This document shows, piece by piece, positions 52,933 through 61,673 of a stretch of DNA of 64,000 nucleotides. Position numbers and translations under genes: made by a program. This stretch comes from Bacillota bacterium (lineage in GTDB: Bacteria; Bacillota; Clostridia; Peptostreptococcales; Anaerovoracaceae). Positions within the stretch are counted from its first letter, which is position 1, and the number at the start of each line of letters is the position of its first letter. The DNA lies in NCBI GenBank assembly GCA_030526355.1, contig JAUNDC010000008.1:1-64000 (forward strand). The letters are read 5' to 3'. The notes beneath the pieces are model-generated. The model was not told the DNA's origin. It ran no database searches and was given only the letters and a program-made list of their open reading frames with translations.

Positions 52933-53499
52933 ATGAGGATCAATGTAAGATTTGCAGGAGCAGGAGGGCAGGGTGTAATACTTGCATCGGTGCTGCTGGC
53001 TGAAGGGTACGGCCTGGGCGAGAACTACAATATATCCCAGACTCAGAGCTACGGTCCGGAAGCTCGCGGTGGAGCCTGCAAGGCAGAGGTCGTGATTTCA
53101 GACGACGATATAGATTATATGAAGGTCGACACAGCAGATGTATTCATTGCATTGAATCAGGTGGGTTATGATAAATACAAGGATACTGTGAAAAAGAACG
53201 CCATCGTGCTTATAAACAGTACGCTGGTGGAAACGGATTCTCCGGATGTATACAGGATAAACGCTACTGAAATAGCAGAGGATATGGGTAAACCTTTTGT
53301 AGTGAACATGGTTATGCTGGGAGCGCTTACAAAGTTGCTGCCGAAGCTCCATTACGGAACTATTGTTGAGGAAATCAAAAATAAATTTGCTGCGAGCATA
53401 GCAGGAATAAACCTTGATGCCTTCAGCAAAGGGTACACTGTCATGGAGACAGAGCTTAAGGAAGAGAAAGCCGGTATGGAGGAAAAAAAACCGGCCTGA
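52933..53499 (+). CDS. 2-oxoacid:ferredoxin oxidoreductase, gamma subunit
   Basis: The protein has 188 residues from ATG 52933. It opens MRINVRFAGAGGQGVILAS, the family's Gly-rich loop, then TQSYGPEARGGACKAEV. A C-terminal Lys/Glu-rich tail of about 15 residues is less conserved. An upstream in-frame ATG at 52882 would run through the ferredoxin gene and is rejected. A hairpin near 53550-53593 ends the operon. Confidence 0.92.
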   Translation: MRINVRFAGAGGQGVILASVLLAEGYGLGENYNISQTQSYGPEARGGACKAEVVISDDDIDYMKVDTADVFIALNQVGYDKYKDTVKKNAIVLINSTLVETDSPDVYRINATEIAEDMGKPFVVNMVMLGALTKLLPKLHYGTIVEEIKNKFAASIAGINLDAFSKGYTVMETELKEEKAGMEEKKPA

Positions 53500-53544
53500 A
53501 AGGACAAAATGACAAATTCAGCAAATTAGTACGGGTTTGACCCC

Positions 53545-53593
53545 TTGATTAATCCCCTTTTCAATATATAATTGATTGTGGGGATTATTTTTT
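53545..53593 (+). promoter_or_regulatory. Overlapping terminator and sulP promoter
   Basis: TAATCCCC (53550-53557) and GGGGATTA (53580-53587) plus TTTTTTG form an intrinsic terminator for the oxidoreductase operon. A promoter TTGATT (53545-53550), 16 bases, TATAAT (53567-53572) is interleaved. A transcript from it would start within or after the loop and lack the left arm. Confidence 0.6.
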
Positions 53594-53614
53594 GTTGATT
53601 TCACGGGAGGAAAC

Positions 53615-55261
53615 ATGAATTTAATAACAGAATATGCGGCAGATATAAAAAAAGAATTCAAAGGGTATAATGGTAAAAGGTTCTCGAGGGATCTGATGGC
53701 CGGAGTTACTGTTGCGGCAGTGGCACTTCCTCTGGCTCTTGCCTTTGGTGTCAGCTCGGGTGCGACGGCGGCAGCGGGTCTTGTTACTGCGATAATCGGA
53801 GGAATAATAATAAGTATTTTCTCAGGAGCATCATTTCAGATTTCAGGCCCGACTGGAGCAATGACTGCAATACTTGTAACATTGGCTTCCAAATACGGCA
53901 TGCAGGGAATACTTATTTCATGTTTTCTTGCCGGTATAATACTGATACTTGCCGGAGTGCTGAAGCTGGGACGAATAATATACTACATACCATCATCGGT
54001 AATAACAGGCTTTACATCGGGGATAGCCATCATAATAGCACTGGGGCAGCTTGACAACTTCTTCGGTGTTACCTCTGAGGGAGACCTTGCCATCATGAAG
54101 GTACTGTCATATTTTACATCGGGCTTTAATCCAAACCTGGCAGCTACAGGAATAGGTCTGGCTGTAATAATAATAATGCTGATATGGCCAAAGAAGCTTA
54201 ATGAGAAGCTGCCTTCATCGCTGGCGGCGCTGATAATAGTGCTGATAGCAAATCATTTCCTGCAGCTTGATGTGGCAGTAGTGGGAGAAATTCCCAAGAC
54301 CTTGTTCCTTGATGACAGGCTTGCCATTGGAAGTCTTGATATGAGCCAGTTCTGGGATCTGTTCGTTCCGGCATTTTCGATTGCTGCCCTTGGTATGATA
54401 GAGAGTCTTCTCTGTGGAGCATCTGCCGGCAAGATGAAAAAGGAAGAACTCAACGCAGACAGAGAGCTTATTGCTCAGGGAATAGGCAATATTATCATCC
54501 CGATTTTTGGCGGAGTTCCTGCTACAGCAGCGATTGCCAGAACCAGTGTTGCTATCAAGGCAGGCTGTGAAACAAGGCTTACAGGAATAATCCATGCAGG
54601 AATACTTTTGCTTTCCATGTTTGTGCTGGCACCGGTAATGTCCGCAATCCCGCTTTCGGCTCTGTCAGGAGTTCTTATCGTAACGGCATGGAGAATGAAC
54701 GACTGGACCAACATCAAGTTCATCTTCAATCATAAATTTAAATCAGGCATGGTAAAATTCATCGTTACCATGTGCGCTACGGTAGTACTTGACCTGACGC
54801 AGGCTATCATCATCGGCGTTGGCGCATCCATCATACTGATTCTCTATAAGCTTACGGACATTGATATTTCAGTGAGTGAGATTGATAAAGAAAGACTTGA
54901 GGAAATCGGTATCGAGCTGCCTAAGGTTTCAGGCAAGGTAAGAATAGCGTATCTGACAGGAGCAATTTTCTTCGCGGTAGTTGATAAGCTCGTAAAGAAG
55001 CTGTCAGAGCAGGAAGGAGTAACAGAAGGACTCATTCTGTCGATGCGAGGTGTGCCGGTCATCGACCTGTCGGGAATCCAGGGACTAATCGAGCTGGTGG
55101 AGGAGCTGGAAAGCCATGGTACCGAGGTATATCTGACAAGTGTACAGCCTAAGGTTCTCGAGGAGATGAGAAAAGGCGGGCTTGTTGATATGATAGGCGA
55201 GGAATATATTTTCCAGAGTGCAGAGCAGGCAATAGTGATTGCTCAGCAGGAGCATATGTAA
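53615..55261 (+). CDS. SulP-family anion transporter with STAS domain
   Basis: The protein has 548 residues with about 10-14 membrane helices in the SLC26/SulP fold. The first-repeat block DLMAGVTVAAVALPLALAFG and QISGPTGAMTAIL, and the second-repeat GGVPATAAIARTSVAIKAG, are characteristic. A C-terminal STAS domain begins near 440 (ILSMRGVPVIDLSGIQGL). Moves sulfate, bicarbonate or other anions; specificity unknown. ATG 53615 chosen for GGGAGG four to five bases upstream. Confidence 0.92.
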   Translation: MNLITEYAADIKKEFKGYNGKRFSRDLMAGVTVAAVALPLALAFGVSSGATAAAGLVTAIIGGIIISIFSGASFQISGPTGAMTAILVTLASKYGMQGILISCFLAGIILILAGVLKLGRIIYYIPSSVITGFTSGIAIIIALGQLDNFFGVTSEGDLAIMKVLSYFTSGFNPNLAATGIGLAVIIIMLIWPKKLNEKLPSSLAALIIVLIANHFLQLDVAVVGEIPKTLFLDDRLAIGSLDMSQFWDLFVPAFSIAALGMIESLLCGASAGKMKKEELNADRELIAQGIGNIIIPIFGGVPATAAIARTSVAIKAGCETRLTGIIHAGILLLSMFVLAPVMSAIPLSALSGVLIVTAWRMNDWTNIKFIFNHKFKSGMVKFIVTMCATVVLDLTQAIIIGVGASIILILYKLTDIDISVSEIDKERLEEIGIELPKVSGKVRIAYLTGAIFFAVVDKLVKKLSEQEGVTEGLILSMRGVPVIDLSGIQGLIELVEELESHGTEVYLTSVQPKVLEEMRKGGLVDMIGEEYIFQSAEQAIVIAQQEHM

Positions 55262-55288
55262 AAGAGACACCAATCGGTGTCTCTTTTA
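55261..55288. terminator. Terminator after sulP (possibly bidirectional)
   Basis: AAAGAGACACC (55261-55271), 4-base loop, GGTGTCTCTTT (55276-55286), then TAGG. The left arm begins with the last base-pairs of the stop codon region. The A-run on the left would serve the minus-strand DUF4430 gene. Confidence 0.85.
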
Positions 55289-55300
55289 GGTTCTGCTTAT

Positions 55301-55765
55301 TTAATCGTCTGTATCGTTCCAGCTTTCAAATGACCATTCGATGTCATCGCCGTTTTTAACAATATGCTTGTCGGCGGTTTCCATGATCATCTCGTCATTA
55401 ATCTCATATACCCATCCTGCAGTATCTGTAGCTTCAACGCTGTTGATTGCTGTAACGTATGGCATCTGGCTGCCATCATCCATAGTAATTTTAATATTGG
55501 CTTCCTCAGCGTATTTGTTAAGGACATCCAGAACCGAGCTGCCGTCGGCAATCACAACACGTGCATTTTCCACATCTGCGACCTTGGAGCTGTCAGGATA
55601 ATCAATATCGATGGTTACCGTTATTTCTTCAGCCGCAGCATCAGAAGACTGAGTCTGATCGGTGCTTCTTGCAGTGTCGGTATTTCCCGCAGTGTCATTG
55701 CTGCCGCACGCCGCCGTGGCAAATGCCAGCATCAGCGCCAGAACAAAAATAGAGATTTTTTTCAT
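55301..55765 (-). CDS. DUF4430 lipoprotein
   Basis: The protein has 154 residues from ATG 55765 (AAGGGG upstream). A signal peptide ends in a lipobox (AAC, after ALMLAFAT), then a Thr/Ser/Asp-rich low-complexity linker and a DUF4430-like domain. The domain shows VLDVLNKYAEE, GWVYEINDEM and the closing NGDDIEWSFESW. Similar domains occur in cobalamin-binding or surface proteins; here no ligand can be named. Downstream of alr by 28 bases, possibly cotranscribed. Confidence 0.86.
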   Translation of the reverse strand: MKKISIFVLALMLAFATAACGSNDTAGNTDTARSTDQTQSSDAAAEEITVTIDIDYPDSSKVADVENARVVIADGSSVLDVLNKYAEEANIKITMDDGSQMPYVTAINSVEATDTAGWVYEINDEMIMETADKHIVKNGDDIEWSFESWNDTDD

Positions 55766-55793
55766 AATGCATTCCCCTTTCATAATGAATTGA

Positions 55794-56933
55794 TCAGTAT
55801 ACATATACCTTCGGCAGTCTCTGGCCGAAAGCGCATACTATCTCATAGTTTATTGTGCCCGTTGCCTCTGCAATATCGTCTGCCAAAATTTCACAAATGC
55901 CGTCGCTTCCCATGATAGTAACTTCATCACCGGCTTTGACATAAGGCACATGAGTAACATCTATCATGCACTGATCCATGCAGATATTTCCGGCAATCGG
56001 CGCATATACACCATTGACTATGACCTTACCCTTGGAGGAATATGGCCTTGGGAAGCCGTCAGCATATCCGATAGGAATAGTAGCAATAAGGCTGTCCTTT
56101 GTTGCTGTGTATTTGCGGCCGTAGCTTACGGAAGTACCGGCAGGGACTTTTTTGAGCTGTACAATATTTGCCTTGACTGACATTACCGGCTTGATGGAAA
56201 GCTGTGCCTTATCAACCTCATTGGAAGGATAACATCCGTACAGGATTATGCCAGGGCGCACCATATCGTAATGAGCAGATGAAATCTCCATTATTGCAGC
56301 ACTGTTAGCCAGGGTTCTGCGAGGAATGTCCACGCCTGCTTCTCTGAGTCTTTTATAAAATACTGAATATCTCTGTTCCTGAACTGCTGAATATGTTTTG
56401 TCAGCAGAATCGGCAGTAGAGAAATGAGAGAAGAGACCCTGTATCTGGAAATTAGGAAGAGTCTGTATCATCTTCACATCCTCTATTGAGGCGGGATCCT
56501 CAGGGTTGTATCCTATTCTGCCCATGCCTGTATCGGCAGCGATATATCCTTTGATGATTATTCCTGCCTTCTGTGCAGCCTTGGAAATAGCTTCGGCATT
56601 TTTGAAATCGCATACTACAGGTGAAAGTCTGTGCTCCACGATTACATCAGCGTATGGCTCAGGAGTAAGACCGAGCACCAGAATTTCCTCCAGCAGGAAG
56701 CCTGCCTCTCTGAGGCGGATTGCTTCGGAAAGAGTTGCAACACCGAACGAATCAATGCCGTTTGCTCTGAGCACGGTAGCAACTTTTACAGAGCCATGTC
56801 CATAGCCGTCTGCCTTGATAATTCCAGTGATTTTTTTACCGGGGCCAACCTTTTCCTTGATGCTCTTGATGTTGTAATCAAGGTTTGTGATGTTGATTTC
56901 AGCCCAGGCAGCTCTGATAGCTTCTTTGTACAT
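55794..56933 (-). CDS. alr: Alanine racemase
   Basis: PLP enzyme making D-alanine for peptidoglycan. The 379 residues have the PLP lysine in GIIKADGYGHGS (near 40), the second-domain catalytic Tyr in VSYGRKYT, and CMDQCMIDVTHVP. GGAGGTG precedes ATG 56933. It lies 4 bases after purA, an uncommon pairing, so the two are likely expressed together. Confidence 0.96.
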   Translation of the reverse strand: MYKEAIRAAWAEINITNLDYNIKSIKEKVGPGKKITGIIKADGYGHGSVKVATVLRANGIDSFGVATLSEAIRLREAGFLLEEILVLGLTPEPYADVIVEHRLSPVVCDFKNAEAISKAAQKAGIIIKGYIAADTGMGRIGYNPEDPASIEDVKMIQTLPNFQIQGLFSHFSTADSADKTYSAVQEQRYSVFYKRLREAGVDIPRRTLANSAAIMEISSAHYDMVRPGIILYGCYPSNEVDKAQLSIKPVMSVKANIVQLKKVPAGTSVSYGRKYTATKDSLIATIPIGYADGFPRPYSSKGKVIVNGVYAPIAGNICMDQCMIDVTHVPYVKAGDEVTIMGSDGICEILADDIAEATGTINYEIVCAFGQRLPKVYVY

Positions 56934-56937
56934 TTTT

Positions 56938-58230
56938 TTACACCTCCGGTGTTCTCTTTATGATATCTTCTCTTCCCGGTCCATTGGAAACGTATGTGAT
57001 AGGGAAGCCGATAAGCTTTTCGATTTCGTTTACGTAGTTCTGTGCTTCAGCAGGAAGATCTTCAAAGTTTCTGATGCCGGTGATATCGCATTTCCATCCC
57101 GGCAGCTTTTTAAGAACAGGCTTTGCCTTTTCCAGCTGTGATGTTGCAGGAAATCTTGTAGTCACCTCTCCGTCAATTTCGTATCCGACGCATACAGGGA
57201 TTTCATCAAGATATCCCAGAGGATCCAGCACAGTGAAAGCAACCTCGGTGGTTCCCTGCGTCATGCAGCCGTATTTTGTTGCAACTGCATCGAACCAGCC
57301 TACTCTTCTCGGTCTGCCTGTTGTTGCACCATATTCACCGCCGTCACCGCCGCGTTTTCTCAGCTCCTCTGCTTCCTCCTCATCGAGGATTTCGCTGACG
57401 AAGGCACCGCCGCCTACTGCACTTGAGTAAGCCTTGACAACTGTGAGGATCTCCTTGATTTCATAAGGGGGAACTCCCGCACCGATAGCTCCGTATGCAG
57501 CCAGAGTTGAGGAGGATGTTACCATCGGATAGATTCCATGATCGGTATCCTTGAGAGCACCCAGCTGACCCTCCAGCAGAATGTTCTTGCCTGCCTTGAT
57601 AGCCTCGTCCAGGAAAAGAGCCACGTCGCATACATAAGGTTCGACCATTTCCTTGTATTTCATGAGAGTATTCATGATATCGTCGGCATCCAGCTCAGGC
57701 TTGTTGTAAAGGTGCTTCAGCAGAACATTCTTCTGGGCGATAACACGTTCAACCTTTTCACGGAGAAGAGCCTCATCCATGAAAAGCTCCTGAACCTGGA
57801 ATCCTATCTTGGCATACTTGTCCGAATAAAACGGTGCGATGCCTGACTTGGTTGAGCCGAAGGCCTTGCCTGCCAGTCTTTCCTCTTCATATTCATCAAA
57901 GAGAATGTGATAAGGCATAAGTATTTGGGCACGATCCGATACCAGAATCTTCGGCATTGGAACGCCCTTGCTTACGATGTCGTTGATTTCGTTGAACATA
58001 TACGGGATGTTAAGTGCTACACCGTTGCCGAGGATGCTGGTGGTGTGATCGTAGAATACACCTGACGGCAGCATGTGGAGAGCGAACTTGCCGTAATTGT
58101 TTTTGATGGTGTGTCCGGCATTGCTTCCTCCCTGGAATCTGATAATGATATCAGCCTCCTGAGAAAGCATGTCTGTGATTTTACCTTTTCCTTCGTCGCC
58201 CCAGTTGGCGCCTACGATTGCTTTGATCAT
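56938..58230 (-). CDS. purA: Adenylosuccinate synthetase
   Basis: Joins IMP and aspartate using GTP. The 430 residues open VGANWGDEGKGKITDML, the P-loop-like start with the catalytic Asp and GDEGKGK. QGGSNAGHT follows, then GTTTGRPRRVGWFDAV-type residues (ATTGRPRRVGWFD) and the base-recognition VSNGPGRED near the end. Downstream of purB by 68 bases; together they convert IMP to AMP. Confidence 0.97.
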   Translation of the reverse strand: MIKAIVGANWGDEGKGKITDMLSQEADIIIRFQGGSNAGHTIKNNYGKFALHMLPSGVFYDHTTSILGNGVALNIPYMFNEINDIVSKGVPMPKILVSDRAQILMPYHILFDEYEEERLAGKAFGSTKSGIAPFYSDKYAKIGFQVQELFMDEALLREKVERVIAQKNVLLKHLYNKPELDADDIMNTLMKYKEMVEPYVCDVALFLDEAIKAGKNILLEGQLGALKDTDHGIYPMVTSSSTLAAYGAIGAGVPPYEIKEILTVVKAYSSAVGGGAFVSEILDEEEAEELRKRGGDGGEYGATTGRPRRVGWFDAVATKYGCMTQGTTEVAFTVLDPLGYLDEIPVCVGYEIDGEVTTRFPATSQLEKAKPVLKKLPGWKCDITGIRNFEDLPAEAQNYVNEIEKLIGFPITYVSNGPGREDIIKRTPEV

Positions 58231-58298
58231 ATGAATCTCCTTTGTATTTTAATGCATTGATTTCAGATTATCAGCCGTATATCCGGCCGGTTAAGGGA

Positions 58299-59735
58299 CT
58301 ATACCGTAACTTCACCGTGCATGCCCAGTGAATCTCTGTTGGCATCAATAATCGGATTGACTACATTATTGAGGAAGTCATCTGTCTGTGAAGCTGCACA
58401 GCCTGTGAAATTCTCCGGCTTCATAAGTGCCTGAAGCTGCTCCTTCGTCATGTTAAAGGCAGGATCTGCAGCAATACGGTCAAGCAGGTCGTTGTCCGCA
58501 CCCTCTTCCTTGACGCGTTTGCCTGCAGCCATGGAATGCTGTCTGATTTTTTCGTGAAGAACCTGTCTGTCACCGCCGGCCTTTACTGCGTCCATCATGA
58601 TGTTTTCGGTGGCCATGAACGGAAGCTCGGATCTGAGCCTTGCTTCTATAACCTTAGGATATACAACAAGTCCTGAAGTTATGTTCATATAAAGCTCCAG
58701 AATACCATCGGCAGCCAGGAAGCTTTCGGAAATGCTGAGTCTTTTGTTTGCCGAATCGTCCAGAGTTCTCTCGAACCACTGAGTAGATGCTGTGATGGCA
58801 GGGTTCAGAGTTCCGGCCATTACGAAATTGGCAAGTGCGGCGATACGCTCAGAACGCATAGGGTTTCTTTTGTAAGCCATTGCTGACGAGCCGATCTGGT
58901 TCTTTTCAAACGGCTCTTCGATTTCCTTCAGATGCTGAAGCAGCCTGATATCGTTGCTGAATTTATGTGCACTCTGGGCAATTCCTGAAAGCACGTTGAG
59001 CACTCTCGAGTCCACTTTACGCGAATATGTCTGACCCGATACAGGGTAGCAGCTGTCAAAGCCCATCTTCTCTGCAATAAGCCCGTCCAGCTTTCTCACC
59101 TTGTCAAGGTCTCCGTCAAAAAGCTCCAGGAAGCTCGCCTGTGTGCCTGTCGTTCCTTTTGAACCCAGCAGCTTCATGTTGTCCAGCACATGATCCAGGT
59201 CCTCAAGATCCAGCACCAGGTCGTGGAGCCACAGAGTCGCTCTCTTGCCTACAGTTGTAGGCTGTGCGGGCTGAAAATGCGTGAAGCCCAGCGTAGGCAG
59301 CGTCTTGTATTTATCTGCAAAATCCGCCAGATTGGCGATAACGTTAATAAGCTTTTTTCTGATAAGTCTGAGCGCCTCGGTCATTATGATGAGATCGGTG
59401 TTGTCTCCCACATAACAGGAGGTTGCTCCCAGATGGATTATTCCTTTGGCATTGGGACACTGCAGCCCATAAGCATAAACATGGGACATGACATCGTGGC
59501 GTACCACCTTTTCACGTTCCTTTGCGGCTTCGTAGTTTATATCGTCTGCCGCTGCTTTGAGCTCGGCTATCTGTTCATCTGTGATAGGAAGACCCAGTTC
59601 CTTTTCTGATTCGGCGAGAGCTATCCAGAGCTTGCGCCAGGTCCTGAATTTCATCTCAGGAGAAAAAAGGTACTTCATTTCCTTGCTCGGGTATCTCTCA
59701 GACAGTGAGCTTGTGTAGTTCTGTGTGTTGTTCAT
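58299..59735 (-). CDS. purB: Adenylosuccinate lyase
   Basis: Cleaves adenylosuccinate and SAICAR. The 478 residues belong to the fumarase/aspartase superfamily and have the signature SSAMAYKRNPMRSE (near 290) and a THFQPAQPTTVGKR block carrying the general acid His. Length suits the longer eukaryote-like or clostridial form. AAGGAG precedes ATG. Promoter at 59866-59895 with a leader of about 120 bases. Confidence 0.96.
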   Translation of the reverse strand: MNNTQNYTSSLSERYPSKEMKYLFSPEMKFRTWRKLWIALAESEKELGLPITDEQIAELKAAADDINYEAAKEREKVVRHDVMSHVYAYGLQCPNAKGIIHLGATSCYVGDNTDLIIMTEALRLIRKKLINVIANLADFADKYKTLPTLGFTHFQPAQPTTVGKRATLWLHDLVLDLEDLDHVLDNMKLLGSKGTTGTQASFLELFDGDLDKVRKLDGLIAEKMGFDSCYPVSGQTYSRKVDSRVLNVLSGIAQSAHKFSNDIRLLQHLKEIEEPFEKNQIGSSAMAYKRNPMRSERIAALANFVMAGTLNPAITASTQWFERTLDDSANKRLSISESFLAADGILELYMNITSGLVVYPKVIEARLRSELPFMATENIMMDAVKAGGDRQVLHEKIRQHSMAAGKRVKEEGADNDLLDRIAADPAFNMTKEQLQALMKPENFTGCAASQTDDFLNNVVNPIIDANRDSLGMHGEVTV

Positions 59736-59865
59736 GGTACACTCCTTATTTATATGAATAATTTGTTCTGCGGCAACGCCGCCTTGTTTCTTCTGTGTAA
59801 AATATGTATAGACCGGAACATGGGCGTGTCTGCCGGCTTTGACCTGTTTTTAAACATACACATAA

Positions 59866-59895
59866 ATTATATCATAAGAAGCTGTGCAATTACAA
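59866..59895 (-). promoter_or_regulatory. purB promoter
   Basis: On the minus strand TTGTAA (59895-59890), 18 bases, TATAAT (59871-59866). The leader to the purB ATG contains a small GGCGGC/GCCGC hairpin near 59775-59790 but no recognisable purine riboswitch core. Confidence 0.55.
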
Positions 59896-59953
59896 GGTTT
59901 GGAGATAGTTTTGCGGTGCTGAATGCATAGACTGCCGACAGTTGTATAGCTGA

Positions 59954-60814
59954 TTATTCTTTTGACGAAAAAAGATAGGTTATGAGAGCAGCTGCGATGA
60001 CAAGGGTGCAGCCTGCAATGGATGACCAGTCAGGGATCTCACCAAGAAAAATGAATCCCAGAATAAGTGAGAATACAATGCCGAAATAATTGTAAATGCT
60101 GATTTCGGCAGCTGTAGCCATGCGATATGAATAGGTCAGCGTAATCTGACCGAAGCCTCCGAAAATTCCGATAAGAAGCAGCAGGAACAATTCGTGGGCG
60201 TCGGGAACGACAAAATCGTGAAGCATGAACGGAATCGTAGCTATAACGCAGAAGGTTGAGAAATGCATGATGATGGTCATGCCGTTCACTTTGTTCTTGA
60301 AATATGCCAGTAGTGTATAGGATACACTGGTGAAAAATGCACACAGAAATGCCATAAAGAGAGGGAACATGTTGGAATTAAATGCGGGGTTGCCTACGAG
60401 CGCAGCTCCGGCAAAGGCAATTAGAAGTGCAGGTACCTGGACTTTTTTGATTTTTTCCTTGAGAAAGATGGCTGCCCAGAGCGTTATGAGAAACGGTGAC
60501 AGCTTCATAAGTGTGGTGACATCTCCCTGATGTGCGTGAGCAGATGCATAGAACATGGTGATGAATCCGAGAAATCCGAAAAATGAACGCACAAAAAGAA
60601 GCGGCTGGTGTTTCCTGCTTCCAAACAGGGAGCCGCCGGTTCTGAGAATTACTATGAGACTCATGACGAGGCAGACAATGTTTCTGAAAAATATCTGCTC
60701 CATCAGCGGTATGCTGCCGCCGGTCATATTGATTGCTATCTGCATCGCAGAAAAAAGAAGCGCAGAACTGCTCATCAGCACTGCGCCCTTCTGGCGTTCG
60801 TTTAAATCAGTCAT
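59954..60814 (-). CDS. EamA/DMT-family transporter
   Basis: The protein has 286 residues with about ten hydrophobic helices in two EamA repeats (FSAMQIAINM...; later NYFGIVFSLILGFIFLGEIP, the typical second-repeat end). Exports or imports small metabolites; the substrate is unknown. The start MTDLNERQKGAVLMSSSALLF has a weak ribosome-binding site. It lies 45 bases downstream of the glycyl-radical-like gene. Confidence 0.9.
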   Translation of the reverse strand: MTDLNERQKGAVLMSSSALLFSAMQIAINMTGGSIPLMEQIFFRNIVCLVMSLIVILRTGGSLFGSRKHQPLLFVRSFFGFLGFITMFYASAHAHQGDVTTLMKLSPFLITLWAAIFLKEKIKKVQVPALLIAFAGAALVGNPAFNSNMFPLFMAFLCAFFTSVSYTLLAYFKNKVNGMTIIMHFSTFCVIATIPFMLHDFVVPDAHELFLLLLIGIFGGFGQITLTYSYRMATAAEISIYNYFGIVFSLILGFIFLGEIPDWSSIAGCTLVIAAALITYLFSSKE

Positions 60815-60859
60815 TGCAATTACCGTGTGCAGGCTGTAGCGTTAACGGACAGACCGCGG

Positions 60860-61150
60860 CTATGCCAGCGTTTCCATCTGTCCTGAAGCGGAAGAAACAG
60901 AATGTTTGACTCTGTCGGCTTCTTCAGCTGCCTTGGCATCATTCCATTTGTCCATGGTGCCAACAAGATATCCGGTTATCCTCCTGATTCTCTCAAAAGG
61001 AACGTGTGAAAAAGTGTAGTCGAGATCGGCATATTCGCCGTCTATTCTAATATCAAGTTTGTCCAGCTTGCGGTTATATTTGTTCTCGAGGTAATCCACA
61101 TAAGCCTGAGCTTCAACGGGATCTGCGTTTCCTGTGATTATTACTGACAT
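60860..61150 (-). CDS. Stand-alone protein resembling the glycyl-radical tail of anaerobic ribonucleotide reductase
   Basis: The 96 residues start at ATG 61150 (AAGGAGG upstream). Residues 56-83, RRITGYLVGTMDKWNDAK followed by AEEADRVKH, match the pattern of the NrdD C-terminus (RRxxGYLG...N.GK..E...RVKH). Gly60 would be the radical Gly. The zinc-binding Cys pairs that precede this region in NrdD are absent. The first 50 residues are a short alpha/beta segment. No nrdD or nrdG gene lies in the window. It might be a spare radical subunit, by analogy to GrcA and pyruvate formate-lyase, or a regulator; function is not shown. Confidence 0.7.
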   Translation of the reverse strand: MSVIITGNADPVEAQAYVDYLENKYNRKLDKLDIRIDGEYADLDYTFSHVPFERIRRITGYLVGTMDKWNDAKAAEEADRVKHSVSSASGQMETLA

Positions 61151-61331
61151 ATTCGGTTCCTCCTTCTGTATCTGGTGATGATTATACACCAGGACACTAT
61201 ATTTTGTATATAGAAGGACAGCAAAAATACATCAAAAAAACAAAGTGGACTAAAAAGGTACTGTTAGGGCTGTCTGTGTTCAAGCGGCTGTGTTGCTATG
61301 AATATTAGGCAGAATGGAGAATAAAGAATAC

Positions 61332-61361
61332 TTGAAAAAACCGTATAACCTGTGTTATTAT
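61332..61361 (+). promoter_or_regulatory. tRNA-Arg promoter
   Basis: TTGAAA (61332-61337), 18 bases, TATTAT (61356-61361). It is followed by a leader of about 50 bases to the tRNA. The rest of 61151-61417 shows no gene. Confidence 0.6.
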
Positions 61362-61417
61362 ATACAGGTCGTGAGAGCAGCGAGCCTGTTTCTCGGATAA
61401 TACAGTTGAATAAGCAT

Positions 61418-61492
61418 GCCTCTATAGTTAAATGGATATAACAAGCCCCTCCTAAGGGTTAGTTGCTGGTTCGATTCCGGCTAGGGGTGCCA
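61418..61492 (+). tRNA. tRNA-Arg (anticodon CCU)
   Basis: A complete cloverleaf. The 7-bp acceptor GCCTCTA/TAGGGGT has G-T and T-G wobbles. The D stem is GTTA/TAAC and the anticodon stem AGCCC/GGGTT carries loop CTCCTAA. The T stem is GCTGG/CCGGC with loop TTCGATT. Discriminator G, and CCA encoded at 61490-61492. It reads AGG codons. Confidence 0.95.
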
Positions 61493-61507
61493 TTAAAATC
61501 CCGAAAA

Positions 61508-61552
61508 ACTGTCGCGTTAACGTGTTTAACCGTTAACTCGACGGTTTTTTTG
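61508..61552 (+). terminator. Terminator of tRNA-Arg
   Basis: AACTGTCG then GTTAACG (61508-61523) pair with CGTTAAC then CGACGGTT (61531-61546) with one mismatch, ending in a run of seven T. Strong intrinsic terminator 16 bases after the tRNA. Confidence 0.9.
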
Positions 61553-61673
61553 ATGTGAACTTAATGATTTAAACTGGCCAGACTCAGAAGAAGCTTGCCA
61601 GCAGAATTGATTGCAGAGTGTGCGGGCATGCCTGCCTTTTTAAAGTCTCCAAATGATGGTCATAATAGGCTTA

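Noticed and set aside
59736-59860. Purine riboswitch in the purB leader
   Set aside because: The leader is long enough, but I find neither the conserved purine aptamer core nor an expression-platform terminator.
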